Source: a virus
IMG/VR virus record: IMGVR_UViG_3300029992_000006
Location: 1 to 59,109 of that record
Strand: one strand, 5' to 3'
Length of the DNA: 59,109 nt
Part shown: in pieces, positions 31,847-40,244 of the stretch
Layout: the number at the start of each line of letters is the position of its first letter
Position numbering within the stretch: position 1 is the stretch's first letter
Program-made: the position numbers and the translations under genes
The notes under the pieces: model-generated
Database searches by the model: none
What the model saw: only the letters and a program-made list of their open reading frames with translations
Told to the model about the DNA's origin: nothing

Positions 31847-34093
31847 CTAACTCCCTATGCGCCGCGCACTGACGGCTGTGTTGAACCCGAGCTGCCCAAA
31901 GTCGAAGGCCGCTCCGTTTTGATTGTTTATGGCGAACTGCCAAGACTTCCCGACGAGGCCCTTCGGCGTGATGATCCGCCGCTGGATGAACGTGGCAAAC
32001 TGCTGCGCGGTCATGGTCAGGATCACGGGTATGCCCTCATCCACCGTGATCGTGAGCGTCAGATTCCCCGCCGTGCGGAGCGTCATGTAAGCGTCGCTGA
32101 TACGCTTGAGCTTCGGCTCCTTGAAGTCCAGCATGCCGAAGCTCAAGCCCGCAGCGACCGGCGCAGCATCGTCCGTAGCCGTGGGTACGTCGAGCTGGCT
32201 GAACCCGTTCGGCCCTGCCCCGTAATACACGCCGCCCAGCGAGCAGAACGAGTTGAACGGGTAGTTCTGGTATGTGGACAGCGCATTGTTATGAGTGTTC
32301 AAGACCATGACCAGCTGCTGCTCAGTGGCCTGAGCCAGCACGGTGATCGCGGCAATGACTTTCGGCAGCTTCGCGGAGATCGTACCCACCGCACCGAAAC
32401 CAGCATTCAAGGCGGCGTTGATCTTTGGCAGGCTCGTGGCGATGGCGCCGTGGGAGCCGCCGTTACACTGCACGCTCGCTGCGATTCTCGGCGTGATCAC
32501 CGAGACTGTAGCGGCGTAACCCACAGCGCCGACGAAGCTCGACGACACCTTCGGCGTCAGCACACTGAGCGTCGCAACAGTGCCAGCGAGTCCGTTGACG
32601 GATGGCTGGATCAGAGGCAGACCGGCGCTAATCGTAGCAGCAGAGCCTGAGAAAGCGGCGAAAGACGTACTTAACGTCGGAAGCGTAGCAGCTATCTGCT
32701 GAACCCCGCCGCTCAGTGCTGGCTGAATCAGCGGCAGTCCGGCGTTGATCGTACCAGCCGAGCCTGCGAAAGCAGTAACTTCAGCGCCTAGCGTCGGTAG
32801 CTCGGCGGCGATCTGCTGAACCCCTCCGCTTAGTGCTGGCTGGATTAATCTCAGGTTCGCGTTGATCGACGCGTAGGTGTTCGACATGACCGTGATCGAC
32901 GCGGTGATCTTCGGTAACGTCGCTGCTTCCTGGTCGTTCCCCGCGTAGACAACCGGAGTGATCAGCCGCAACCGCGCGGTGATGTGGTTGTTCCACGCAG
33001 CGAACGCTGAAGTAACCTTCGGCAGCTTCGCTGATACGATTCCGGTTACAAGCAGGGTGGACGTGACTGGTGCCCCCGTCCCCGAGCCGACCGCACCACC
33101 ACTGGCTCGGTAGGAGGTCGTCACTGCATGCGCTGCAGCTCCGCTTCCGACAGCGCCCCCTGCACCCGCCACCGTAAAATGTGAGTGGTGCAGCACCATT
33201 GTCGCCGCGCCGCTGCCAACTGCTCCGCCTGCACCCACGATCAGAAACTGTGAGTAGTGCGGCACCACCGTCGCCAAGCCGCTGCCGACAGCACCACCTG
33301 CGCCGGAGACGGTGAGATGCCTAGTTGATGCCACCACCGTCGCCACGCCACTGACGACAGCACCACCCGCGCCCGTCACTGCCAGGAGCGAGGAGGTCAT
33401 AGTCATGGACGGTGCCGTGAGCGTCAGGCTCACAATCGCTGGGAAGACGGGTGAGCCTAGCACCCCCACACCGACGAGGCCGGTTAGAGGTGCTGAGGAT
33501 GTCATGGCCACCATCCCCTCTGCGCATGCCCCGGATATGCCGGTCAGAGCACAAAAAACCGAAAGGGCGACAGCTCCGGTGCTGCCCGTAGCCACACTAC
33601 CTGCGGTCGGTCTAGTGAGCACCGGAGATGTAACGCCCGTTCCGCCAGTGCCGTTGCTCCCTAGTAAGGCTTGGTGCCCCGGAAGAGACAGTGTACCGAC
33701 GTTACCGGCCCCTACGATGCCCGTGAGCGTAACTGAAGGACCTACGTTGATCGTTCCGGTACCGCCTGTACCTGCACTACCCGCGAGGGGTTGACCACCT
33801 GCGATACCTCCGGTGCCGCCAACGCCGGCGATACCTATCAGTGAGGCGCTACGTGAAGGCGCAACTGAGCCTACCGCGCCCACCCCGGAAACACCAGTAA
33901 GCTGATGCCCCCCAGTAACCGCACCTGTGCCGCCAATCCCGGCATTCCCAGTCAGCGCTACGGTGACGGTAACTGGCTGGCTTATAGCGACGGTGAACTG
34001 CGAGAGGTTAATCGCCGCAGTAGCTGTGAGGCTCGTCACACCCGCCGTCGAAACGGTGAACTGCGAGAAGTTAATCGAGATGGCGGCGGTCAT
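31847..34093 (-). CDS. Gly-rich repeat virion protein (tail appendage-like)
   Basis: The protein has 748 residues. Its first half is made of short repeats of a LTGxxGxGGTGxV type, about 17 to 20 residues long, like those in the protein at 45347. The second half has longer repeats (about 45 residues) containing ISAGLPLIQP or INAGLPLIQP and a Thr/Leu/Pro segment. The end is a more normal globular domain with a hydrophobic strand, ending VSARRIGS. It probably forms a fibre or tail ornament whose repeats fold into stacked strands. No enzyme motif is seen. Confidence 0.65.
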   Translation of the reverse strand: MTAAISINFSQFTVSTAGVTSLTATAAINLSQFTVAISQPVTVTVALTGNAGIGGTGAVTGGHQLTGVSGVGAVGSVAPSRSASLIGIAGVGGTGGIAGGQPLAGSAGTGGTGTINVGPSVTLTGIVGAGNVGTLSLPGHQALLGSNGTGGTGVTSPVLTRPTAGSVATGSTGAVALSVFCALTGISGACAEGMVAMTSSAPLTGLVGVGVLGSPVFPAIVSLTLTAPSMTMTSSLLAVTGAGGAVVSGVATVVASTRHLTVSGAGGAVGSGLATVVPHYSQFLIVGAGGAVGSGAATMVLHHSHFTVAGAGGAVGSGAAAHAVTTSYRASGGAVGSGTGAPVTSTLLVTGIVSAKLPKVTSAFAAWNNHITARLRLITPVVYAGNDQEAATLPKITASITVMSNTYASINANLRLIQPALSGGVQQIAAELPTLGAEVTAFAGSAGTINAGLPLIQPALSGGVQQIAATLPTLSTSFAAFSGSAATISAGLPLIQPSVNGLAGTVATLSVLTPKVSSSFVGAVGYAATVSVITPRIAASVQCNGGSHGAIATSLPKINAALNAGFGAVGTISAKLPKVIAAITVLAQATEQQLVMVLNTHNNALSTYQNYPFNSFCSLGGVYYGAGPNGFSQLDVPTATDDAAPVAAGLSFGMLDFKEPKLKRISDAYMTLRTAGNLTLTITVDEGIPVILTMTAQQFATFIQRRIITPKGLVGKSWQFAINNQNGAAFDFGQLGFNTAVSARRIGS

Positions 34094-34102
34094 GCTGCTC
34101 GC

Positions 34103-34483
34103 CTACGTCGCTGGTATCGTAATCGAACCGGACGTAAGATTCACCGTCCCGCCTGTCACGATGCTGAGCGAGGACAGATTCACCTCCGCGCCGGACGTAC
34201 CCACTGTGCAGTACATAATCGTCGTACTGGAGTCGTATATCTCAGCGTACCCCGCCGTGCCGGTAGCCACAGCGGTGTTCGATGTTATAGGCGTGCCCGT
34301 CAAAGCTGTTACACCTGATGCTGGCCCACCCCAGGCCAACGTCCCTGACCACGACACCAAGAGTGTCCCCGTCGCAGCGGTGTCCCCTGTGGCCGGAATC
34401 GCACCGGAATAAATGTTCATATAGCTCAACTGGGAGAATACCCCAGCTAAATCGTTCCGCAGCATCGTAGATACTCTAGGCAT
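34103..34483 (-). CDS. Small virion protein of a tandem paralogue family, copy A
   Basis: A 126-residue protein. The family signature is visible: MNIYSGAIPATGD, GTLLVSWSG, ATGTAGYAEIY, then TVGTSGAEVNLSSL and a strand-rich end. The genes at 34493, 34897 and 35705 share it in the same order. Beta-strand-rich small proteins with SGAEVNLS are known in phage structural regions, where they probably decorate the tail or capsid. The exact role is unknown. Confidence 0.65.
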   Translation of the reverse strand: MPRVSTMLRNDLAGVFSQLSYMNIYSGAIPATGDTAATGTLLVSWSGTLAWGGPASGVTALTGTPITSNTAVATGTAGYAEIYDSSTTIMYCTVGTSGAEVNLSSLSIVTGGTVNLTSGSITIPAT

Positions 34484-34492
34484 GGTTGGTTC

Positions 34493-34888
34493 CTATGAAG
34501 GGTTGAAGGTTATAGAGGCGCTTTGGAGGGTTAGGACATCCCCCACATTGACGGCCAGTGTCGACAGGTTTACCTCCGCCCCGGACGTGCCTACTGTAAG
34601 GTACGCGGAGCAGACCGGGGAGGTGTTTGACCATATCATAGCGTACCCTGCCGTCCCTGCCGCCACAGCCGGGAACGAACTGGCTGGCATGGAGAGCGCC
34701 GTAACTACTCCATCAATCGCGGTAAAAGCAATGGGCCACGCTACGGTCAATTCCCAGCTCACCAAGAGTGAGCCAGTCGGGGCCGAGTCCCCACTGACAG
34801 GGATCGGGCCAGAATAGATGCTGAGCGACCGCAGGTCAGAAGACCACGCACAGAAATAGTCCGCAAGGGTGTCAGAAATGAGCGGCAT
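34493..34888 (-). CDS. Small virion protein of a tandem paralogue family, copy B
   Basis: A 131-residue paralogue of 34103: LSIYSGPIPVSGDSAPTG, SLLVSW, AAGTAGYAMIW, then VGTSGAEVNLSTL. It differs mainly in the middle loop (VTALSMPASSFPA) and the C-terminal strands. Spacing to the neighbours is nine to eleven bases, consistent with one operon. Confidence 0.65.
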   Translation of the reverse strand: MPLISDTLADYFCAWSSDLRSLSIYSGPIPVSGDSAPTGSLLVSWELTVAWPIAFTAIDGVVTALSMPASSFPAVAAGTAGYAMIWSNTSPVCSAYLTVGTSGAEVNLSTLAVNVGDVLTLQSASITFNPS

Positions 34889-34896
34889 GATGCCCC

Positions 34897-35283
34897 CTAT
34901 GAGATTGGGTAATTAAATCGCATCGCGGTGAGGTCCACTGTGGCCCCCTCCGTAATAGATAATGTCGAGAGGTTCACCTCAGCCCCAGCCGTGCCAACTG
35001 AGCAGTACATCAACGGGATCGTCAACGCTGCTGTCGCGGCGAACACGGCGTACCCCGCCGTACCTGTCGCCACCGCAGCGTTGGACGCGAGCGGCAAACT
35101 GGACGGCGTTACCACCCCCGCCACTGCTGCGTTCATGGTGATAGGCCCCCAGCTCGCCAGCAGCGTACCCGTTACAGCCGCTGACCCGTTGGCAGGAATC
35201 GGCCCAGAGAACACAGCCATAAACTCGAAGGCTGGAGAAGCCATGTTCATCATCTGGTTCGCTAACAGCGTGGATACCTTCAT
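34897..35283 (-). CDS. Small virion protein of a tandem paralogue family, copy C
   Basis: A 128-residue paralogue: MAVFSGPIPANGSAAVTG, TLLASWGP, ATGTAGYAVF, CSVGTAGAEVNLSTL. The IYSG position reads VFSG here. It keeps the overall length of the family, with a hydrophobic loop (FAATAALTIPL). Confidence 0.65.
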   Translation of the reverse strand: MKVSTLLANQMMNMASPAFEFMAVFSGPIPANGSAAVTGTLLASWGPITMNAAVAGVVTPSSLPLASNAAVATGTAGYAVFAATAALTIPLMYCSVGTAGAEVNLSTLSITEGATVDLTAMRFNYPIS

Positions 35284-35291
35284 GACCGCGC

Positions 35292-35693
35292 CTATGTCAA
35301 CGTAAACTGAGGAGTCAGCACAACGGAGTCGCCGGTATATTGCGCGATGAATGGCGTAGCGAACAACTCAGCCCAGCGGATAATGCCGTCCGTCGCACCG
35401 ACCACGAAGTACCCATAGATCGTCACCGCAGTCCCCGCCGTGAAGGTGAAGGTCTGCGCTGCGTACACTGCCGTGCCGACCCCGATAACTTCGGACTCAG
35501 TCCACGACGCCATCGACAACGTCTTGGCGGCATAGCCTAGCGTGGACATCTCTGTGTAGGATGCGGCGCTGTCGCCAGCAGCCGGCGTGTAGCTGTTGAC
35601 GAATAGCTTCAGCAGCAAATTGGCCGGCGTCACCAGCCCTAGCGCATTCTTCAGGATCGCGTCTTGCCCCGCTTGCGGGATATAGAGAGTCAT
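35292..35693 (-). CDS. Small virion protein of a different family inside the paralogue array
   Basis: A 133-residue protein begins MTLYIPQAGQDAILKNALG, then LLLKLFVNSYTPAAGD and a TLGYAAKTLSMASW segment. It lacks the SGAEVNLS signature of its neighbours. The LKLF-x-N with Thr-x-x-x-GYAAKTL pattern is one I recall from phage structural genes of unknown role. It sits between copies C and D, and is probably a virion component. Confidence 0.6.
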   Translation of the reverse strand: MTLYIPQAGQDAILKNALGLVTPANLLLKLFVNSYTPAAGDSAASYTEMSTLGYAAKTLSMASWTESEVIGVGTAVYAAQTFTFTAGTAVTIYGYFVVGATDGIIRWAELFATPFIAQYTGDSVVLTPQFTLT

Positions 35694-35704
35694 GATCCGG
35701 CTCC

Positions 35705-36145
35705 TTACTGTTGTGGCAGCGTGAACGACGCAGCGGTGATCACGAACGGAGCGCCCAGCAGCAGCGACAGGTTCCCCAGGTTCATTTCAACACCGGACGT
35801 GGCGATGGCACCGTCGAAGCGGCACTGGGTGGTGGACAGCACGCCCGTGTCACCCACAGCGCGCAGCCGGAACCAGCCAGCAGTGCCGGTAGCCAGTACG
35901 GTGCCTGACCACGTTTGTGAGGACAGGTTCGACAGTACACCGTCTGGGGCAGTAGGCGACCAGGACAAGCCAGTTGTCGTGCCGTCTGAATACAACGTGC
36001 AGAGCAACGTGCCGTTGGGCACGTTGTCCGGGAGCGTAGGCTGAGTGCCGGAGTAAATGTCGATGAAGCCGAGCGCGAACAAGGTGCGGAAATTGCTGGA
36101 CCCCATCAACGCAGTGACGAGACCAGTGGAGAGACGAGCTGCCAT
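35705..36145 (-). CDS. Small virion protein of a tandem paralogue family, copy D
   Basis: A 146-residue, more diverged paralogue: GFIDIYSGTQPTLPDN, NGTLLCTLYSDG, LATGTAGWFRLRA, then ATSGVEMNLGNL. It has an extra loop relative to copies A to C and is the first of the group to be transcribed. The conservation of strand and turn residues in the same order supports a common fold. Confidence 0.65.
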   Translation of the reverse strand: MAARLSTGLVTALMGSSNFRTLFALGFIDIYSGTQPTLPDNVPNGTLLCTLYSDGTTTGLSWSPTAPDGVLSNLSSQTWSGTVLATGTAGWFRLRAVGDTGVLSTTQCRFDGAIATSGVEMNLGNLSLLLGAPFVITAASFTLPQQ

Positions 36146-36163
36146 AATGAGACCTTTGCAAAG

Positions 36164-37387
36164 TTAAGAAAGTGAAACAACGTACTGCGGTGTTTGGGAT
36201 CGGTATTTCAAAAATGCGCCGCCGTGGGTCAAGCCCTGTGGCGGGATAAAACGGCTGACGGTTAAGTCACGTACCAGCCCGCCGTCAGTGCCGACGACGA
36301 CCCCGCGCGTGGACATCCAGAGCACGGTCATACCTTCGCCCTGGCTCCCCTCGATATCCACCATGCCGATGGCGTCGGCGGGGACGCTGACCTCTGTGCC
36401 GAGGATCGTGCCGAGCGGGGACACGGTATGGGAGATGAACGCGTCAGGCTCCATGCCGCTTAAGAACACGGTGCGGATCATGGTGCCGACATAAATACCG
36501 TCCGCCACCACTGAAATTGTCTGAATCGAGGCGCTGAACGGGATAAACCCGGTGCGCAGGTCGAACAGCTCGAACTCGTAGGGCTGGCTATACCAGAGGA
36601 AATTACCACTGGCGACGTAGGCACGACCGTTGAAATAGGCGACGACTTGGCCCGGAGGCGGTGGTCCCCAGAACTGTGTGCGGACGGGGATTGTCTGCTG
36701 CGACATCTCCGTCATGCTGAACGTGGCCTGCGCGTTCGGGATCGTCGCTACCAGCAGCGGTAAGTCGCCGTTCGGCGCGGAGATGTAGACATTCTTCGAC
36801 ACGACCGTAGTATCTGACGAAATACTTAGATTCGAGAACGAAATTCCGCCCCCTAAAGGGTAATCATCACCCGGCGAGGATACCCCCGCCAGAGTGATGC
36901 TGGTGGACGCCGGAGCGCCGGATTCAGCCCCTGCGGCGTCCAGGTAGGTCATGGTGCAGAGGTAGGTGCCGGAGGGCATGCCGCCCGCTACGGCGGTAGG
37001 AATCGGCGCGGCGGGCACGACCTTGCCCCACGGTTTATTGACGCCGTTGACCACGACGCCATTGGTAAGGGTATCAGTCCAGTACACCGGCCCGTTGATG
37101 TTGGCATAGGCCACACGCGGGCCTGTGACGGGGGCGATGGGAGAAGGAGCCGTACCGGGGGCGAAGCGGTTCAGGTTGCCGCCCTGCACAAAGAACGCCT
37201 GGGAGCCGTCAGCCCATGCTGAGTGCGCCGCGCCTGCGTAAAGGGTCGTGGTGCCTAGCCGGGAGTTGCACTTGCCGGTCTCGTCGATATCAATGTTGCT
37301 CGCATACACGAGGTCACCGGAAGCGAAACGCTCCGGGCCTACGTCGTTGCGGACGCCTTTGACGGCTTTGATCTCGGTGTAGGGCAT
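36164..37387 (-). CDS. Propeller-like virion protein (tail adaptor or ornament)
   Basis: A 407-residue beta-rich protein begins MPYTEIKAVKGVRNDV. Repeated strands with VYWTDTLT, GTYLCTMTYLDAAGAESGA, NVYISAPNG and GIYVGTMIRTVFLSG look like blades of a propeller or stacked beta-sandwich. Such proteins occur as tail tube or head-tail adaptors in podoviruses. The AGAESGAPASTSITL segment may be an Ig-like fold. Function is inferred from location. Confidence 0.6.
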   Translation of the reverse strand: MPYTEIKAVKGVRNDVGPERFASGDLVYASNIDIDETGKCNSRLGTTTLYAGAAHSAWADGSQAFFVQGGNLNRFAPGTAPSPIAPVTGPRVAYANINGPVYWTDTLTNGVVVNGVNKPWGKVVPAAPIPTAVAGGMPSGTYLCTMTYLDAAGAESGAPASTSITLAGVSSPGDDYPLGGGISFSNLSISSDTTVVSKNVYISAPNGDLPLLVATIPNAQATFSMTEMSQQTIPVRTQFWGPPPPGQVVAYFNGRAYVASGNFLWYSQPYEFELFDLRTGFIPFSASIQTISVVADGIYVGTMIRTVFLSGMEPDAFISHTVSPLGTILGTEVSVPADAIGMVDIEGSQGEGMTVLWMSTRGVVVGTDGGLVRDLTVSRFIPPQGLTHGGAFLKYRSQTPQYVVSLS

Positions 37388-37424
37388 ATTCTATCTAATT
37401 ATCGTTAGACTGGAGTTTACCACG

Positions 37425-38639
37425 TTACGCGTTGGGGTTATAGACGTATCCTGTACCGTCCGCGTCCAGCGTGTGGTAGCGGTCGGAGTACACGTGAGCA
37501 CCATTAACGAATGTGCCGTTACCAGATTCATCAAGCGGCTCGGGGATCGCCGAGTTCCACGCCTTGAACGACGATATTCCGGCAAAAGCGTACCCGAACT
37601 TGATGGACGCAGCGACCGAGTTGATCGCGTGCGCGCAGATGCCAGCGGTTGACCGTGACCCTAGCCACGCGGAGTTTGACGTGTAATATGGATAATCGTT
37701 CAGGGTGACAGCGTAGGTATTGCCGGTCGCAGTAAGCACCATCGTATTCTGACCGACGACGATCATTGTGCTGGGAGTTTCCCCGGCAGGCCCTATAGTC
37801 TCCACAGGGAAGCTAAAACCCTGCATGTCGCCGAACTCACTATTCGCTAAAACCCCACCGGGGAAGGTTTGCGTTGCTCCGACGATAGGTACGGTATCGG
37901 CAACAGCTACGCATGCGCCGACGATCCCGGCACCTGTTCCGCCGCAGATAATGCCAGCGCTGGTGACGAGGGCTGGGGCGACGGAGGCCGGAAAATTGAA
38001 TTGTCCATACCCAGCCGCTGCAACCTGGCTTGCTTGTACGGATATAACACCATTGAGAGCGGCGAGGGCGGCTTTGGCATCGGCGGCGCTGACGGCAGCG
38101 GCGGCTACGGCAGCGGTGTAGGCGGCATAGGCGTAGCCGCCGTCGGCGGCGCTGACGGCAGCGGCGGCGGCGGCGGCGGCTACGGCGGCGGCGGCGGCGG
38201 CGACGGCGGCGGGTTCGACGGCGGCTATGTACCCAGCGCCAACTGTGTTGGCCACGTTAAAGACTATCGCCGCCGTGAAATTCGGTGGTAGGGAGCCAAG
38301 ATAAGAGTTCGTTATGCGCGGAGTAGCTCCGAGCTGGTTACTTACGCCAGAATACCCAACTATGCTGAGACCCGCGTAAGTCGATGATAAGGAATTGATC
38401 AGCGTATCCTGCGCCACTCCAGTCGGGTCGCGGCTGAATGGAACTGCTTGGTTACTGCGTATCGCCCAACTGCCTGTAGTGTCGCTCCAGTAGCCGCCGA
38501 GACCTTCAGCGTCCGCACGGTCAAACATGTCAACGGCGAAATCGATCGCAGAACCGGTCGATTTCGCCGCGTTATTCTGCTTCATTATGGACGCGACCAT
38601 CGCCCGAATCTGGTACAGCAGTGTAGTGTCGAAGCTCAT
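37425..38639 (-). CDS. Tail fibre-like protein with poly-Ala insertion
   Basis: A 404-residue protein begins MSFDTTLLYQIRAMVASIMKQ. Residues about 142-193 are an almost pure Ala stretch with Ser, Asp and Tyr (for example AVSAADGGYAYAAYTAA) encoded by GGC-rich DNA on the opposite strand. The rest is globular, with SFKAWNSAIPE and GYVYNPNA at the end. The tail of the protein, with conserved Ser, Gly and Thr strands and the Ala core, suggests a fibre or an attachment domain. The insert seems added to an otherwise normal gene. Confidence 0.65.
   Translation of the reverse strand: MSFDTTLLYQIRAMVASIMKQNNAAKSTGSAIDFAVDMFDRADAEGLGGYWSDTTGSWAIRSNQAVPFSRDPTGVAQDTLINSLSSTYAGLSIVGYSGVSNQLGATPRITNSYLGSLPPNFTAAIVFNVANTVGAGYIAAVEPAAVAAAAAAVAAAAAAAAVSAADGGYAYAAYTAAVAAAAVSAADAKAALAALNGVISVQASQVAAAGYGQFNFPASVAPALVTSAGIICGGTGAGIVGACVAVADTVPIVGATQTFPGGVLANSEFGDMQGFSFPVETIGPAGETPSTMIVVGQNTMVLTATGNTYAVTLNDYPYYTSNSAWLGSRSTAGICAHAINSVAASIKFGYAFAGISSFKAWNSAIPEPLDESGNGTFVNGAHVYSDRYHTLDADGTGYVYNPNA
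38046..38224. repeat. GGC-triplet tract inside the fibre gene
   Basis: On the plus strand the tract is GGC with GAC, TAC and AGC, the same composition as the glycine-rich mini-genes at the left end. A 24-base unit is repeated at 38082 and at 38145, 63 bases apart. Read in minus-strand frame it encodes the poly-Ala insertion. It sits within coding sequence, so any length change must keep the frame. Confidence 0.85.
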
Positions 38640-38665
38640 AATAGTTCCTCGGGTTTAAGGGTGAA

Positions 38666-38698
38666 CCGCCACGGACGTAGGAAGGACACCCGTGGCGG
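38666..38698 (-). terminator. Hairpin between the patatin and fibre genes
   Basis: CCGCCACGG (38666-38674) pairs perfectly with CCGTGGCGG (38690-38698), nine pairs with a 15-base loop, in the 119-base gap before the fibre start. On the minus strand the hairpin is followed by TTCACCCTTAAA, only a weak U-tract. It may slow or end part of the transcription coming from the lysis genes. No other feature is seen in this gap. Confidence 0.5.
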
Positions 38699-38758
38699 CT
38701 CGGTAGGAGTTTTGCAGGCGACAATGTAAACCCGCTCGCAGCCCACTCCTACTAGGGC

Positions 38759-39562
38759 TTATGCAACCATTTTGAGCGCCGCAGCCGTGGCGTTGTACCC
38801 ATCGGTAAATAACCGCGTGCGGATTTCGGCGCTCATGTTTCTGTCCAGCCCGTTCGCGTAGCCTGTCTCGACGACGGCGTAGCGCGCGCCGTTCTCAGCC
38901 CCCATGCCAACATGGGCATCCTCGTTGGCGTTCAGCAGCATGTTCACGTCCCGCTCAAGCAAGTCGATGTACGAGTCGCCCTTGCCGGTCAGCGGCTTGG
39001 ACTTCGCTACCAGATGAATGCCGAGGCGCGGCACGTCGTCCACGACCAGCTTGTCGGCGGGGATATTGTCGACAAGCCCGCCGTCCTGCAGGAACGTACC
39101 GCCAAATGGCACAGCCTCGTACACCAGCGGGATACATGCCGAGCACCGCGCGGCGAAAGCGATCTGCGTGGCGCCTGTAGTCTTTTGACTGAACTCGAAG
39201 CCGACTTCGTTGCTCGCGTCGGACGCCATGATGGTCAACGGCACCGTCAAATCGTCGAACGTAGCGCCGTTCGTGGTCTTCGTGATCCAGTCGAGCAGGG
39301 TATCGCCCGAGCAGAACCCCTTACCGCCAAGGATCGACAGCACGCTAAACGTCAGCATGTCCGACCAGTCCCGCGTCATGGTCAACGACTTCATTGTGTC
39401 GAGGTCCATGCCGCTCGCCGCCAGCGCAGCGACGATTGAACCACCAGACGTTCCAGCGTATTCAATAGGCGTGAAACCAGCGTCCCGGATAGCCATCAGA
39501 GCGCCGACATGGGCCGGGAATTTAAACCCGGAGCCTGAAAGTGCCAACCGGAGCGCCTTCAT
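38759..39562 (-). CDS. Patatin-like phospholipase
   Basis: A 267-residue protein. The patatin signature is complete: an oxyanion-type Gly turn LSGSGF near the start, the nucleophile in GTSGG (Ser39), and the partner Asp160 in DGGLVDN. These residues form the Ser-Asp dyad used by patatin-family lipid acyl hydrolases. The gene lies directly downstream of the endolysin/holin/lipoprotein set, with its ATG overlapping the preceding stop, so it is expected to be expressed with lysis. A likely target is host phospholipid, which could weaken the outer or inner membrane; a defence or metabolic role is less likely from its position. Confidence 0.85.
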   Translation of the reverse strand: MKALRLALSGSGFKFPAHVGALMAIRDAGFTPIEYAGTSGGSIVAALAASGMDLDTMKSLTMTRDWSDMLTFSVLSILGGKGFCSGDTLLDWITKTTNGATFDDLTVPLTIMASDASNEVGFEFSQKTTGATQIAFAARCSACIPLVYEAVPFGGTFLQDGGLVDNIPADKLVVDDVPRLGIHLVAKSKPLTGKGDSYIDLLERDVNMLLNANEDAHVGMGAENGARYAVVETGYANGLDRNMSAEIRTRLFTDGYNATAAALKMVA

Positions 39563-39855
39563 TACGCTGCTGCCTGAACAGGGACAGGGGCAACTGGAAC
39601 TGCGGGAGCTTCCACGGGGGCCGCTGCGATGGACGCACGAACTGCCTGCACGGATGAGACGACGACCGGCAGAGCGTTGGTGATGGCAGTCACGGTTGGG
39701 CTGACCGTACCGGAAATAACCTGCGTAGCAGTCAGGGTTGCGCCGACGATAGACGTTACAGCAGCGGTGTGCGCCAGAGTGTTAGCCTTCGGGAAGATCG
39801 CTTCGAACGCTTCGAGCAGATCAGTGATAAGGGTGAGTGCGGTGATTCCGTTCAT
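39562..39855 (-). CDS. Hydrophobic Ala/Val-rich protein in the lysis region
   Basis: A 97-residue protein starts at ATG 39855, behind TAGGAGCACC. Residues about 1-70 are hydrophobic, with GATLTATQVISGTVSPTV, and the last 25 are Ala/Pro repeats (APVEAPAVPVAPVPVQ). It resembles small phage proteins found next to endolysin genes. It could be a membrane-active accessory protein or antiholin; this is inferred from position and composition. It precedes the patatin gene with a one-base overlap. Confidence 0.6.
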   Translation of the reverse strand: MNGITALTLITDLLEAFEAIFPKANTLAHTAAVTSIVGATLTATQVISGTVSPTVTAITNALPVVVSSVQAVRASIAAAPVEAPAVPVAPVPVQAAA

Positions 39856-39865
39856 GGTGGTGCTC

Positions 39866-40060
39866 CTAGTCATTGTAATTACAGGTGGTAAAAGAGACGG
39901 ATTCGATCTCCGACAAGTGCTCCCGGACGGTAAGCTGTCCGCTTTTTGCTGCTGGCATCCCGGACGGCGAGTGCCAGGAATTAATGACAAATTCAGGGTG
40001 ACAGGACACGTCCGCGCACCCGGCGAGACAACAGGCGATGAGGCCGTTAAGGAGCCACAT
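39866..40060 (-). CDS. Small lipoprotein (possible outer-membrane spanin subunit)
   Basis: A 64-residue protein starts at ATG 40060. The N-terminus MWLLNGLIACCLAGCADVS has a lipobox (L-A-G-C), predicting an outer-membrane lipoprotein of about 50 residues. It starts inside the end of the holin-like gene, an arrangement used by Rz/Rz1 spanins. It lacks the Pro-rich mid-section of classic Rz1 and no i-spanin is obvious, so the spanin call is tentative. Confidence 0.55.
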   Translation of the reverse strand: MWLLNGLIACCLAGCADVSCHPEFVINSWHSPSGMPAAKSGQLTVREHLSEIESVSFTTCNYND

Positions 40061-40244
40061 CGCCGTTGGCGTTTTTTGGTGGCTGCATGTCCCGCAGAAC
40101 CAGCCAGATCACCCCGTTCACGACGCTGATCGTGAACGTCACGAAGGCCCCAAGCAGCGACCTATCGACGAAGTAGGCTGTTGCTCCCCAGACGGCATAG
40201 GTGAGTACGCCGATGGCGGTCAGAAGTACGTCTCTCGGGGTCAT
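40047..40244 (-). CDS. Holin-like membrane protein
   Basis: A 65-residue protein starts at ATG 40244, overlapping the endolysin stop by four bases. Two hydrophobic helices (VLLTAIGVLTYAVWGATAYF and SLLGAFVTFTISVVNGVIWL) with an interrupting charged turn and a Lys/Asn tail are the size and pattern of small class II holins. Holins make the inner-membrane hole that lets endolysin reach the cell wall. Placement beside the endolysin supports the call; no family name is certain. Confidence 0.7.
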   Translation of the reverse strand: MTPRDVLLTAIGVLTYAVWGATAYFVDRSLLGAFVTFTISVVNGVIWLVLRDMQPPKNANGDVAP

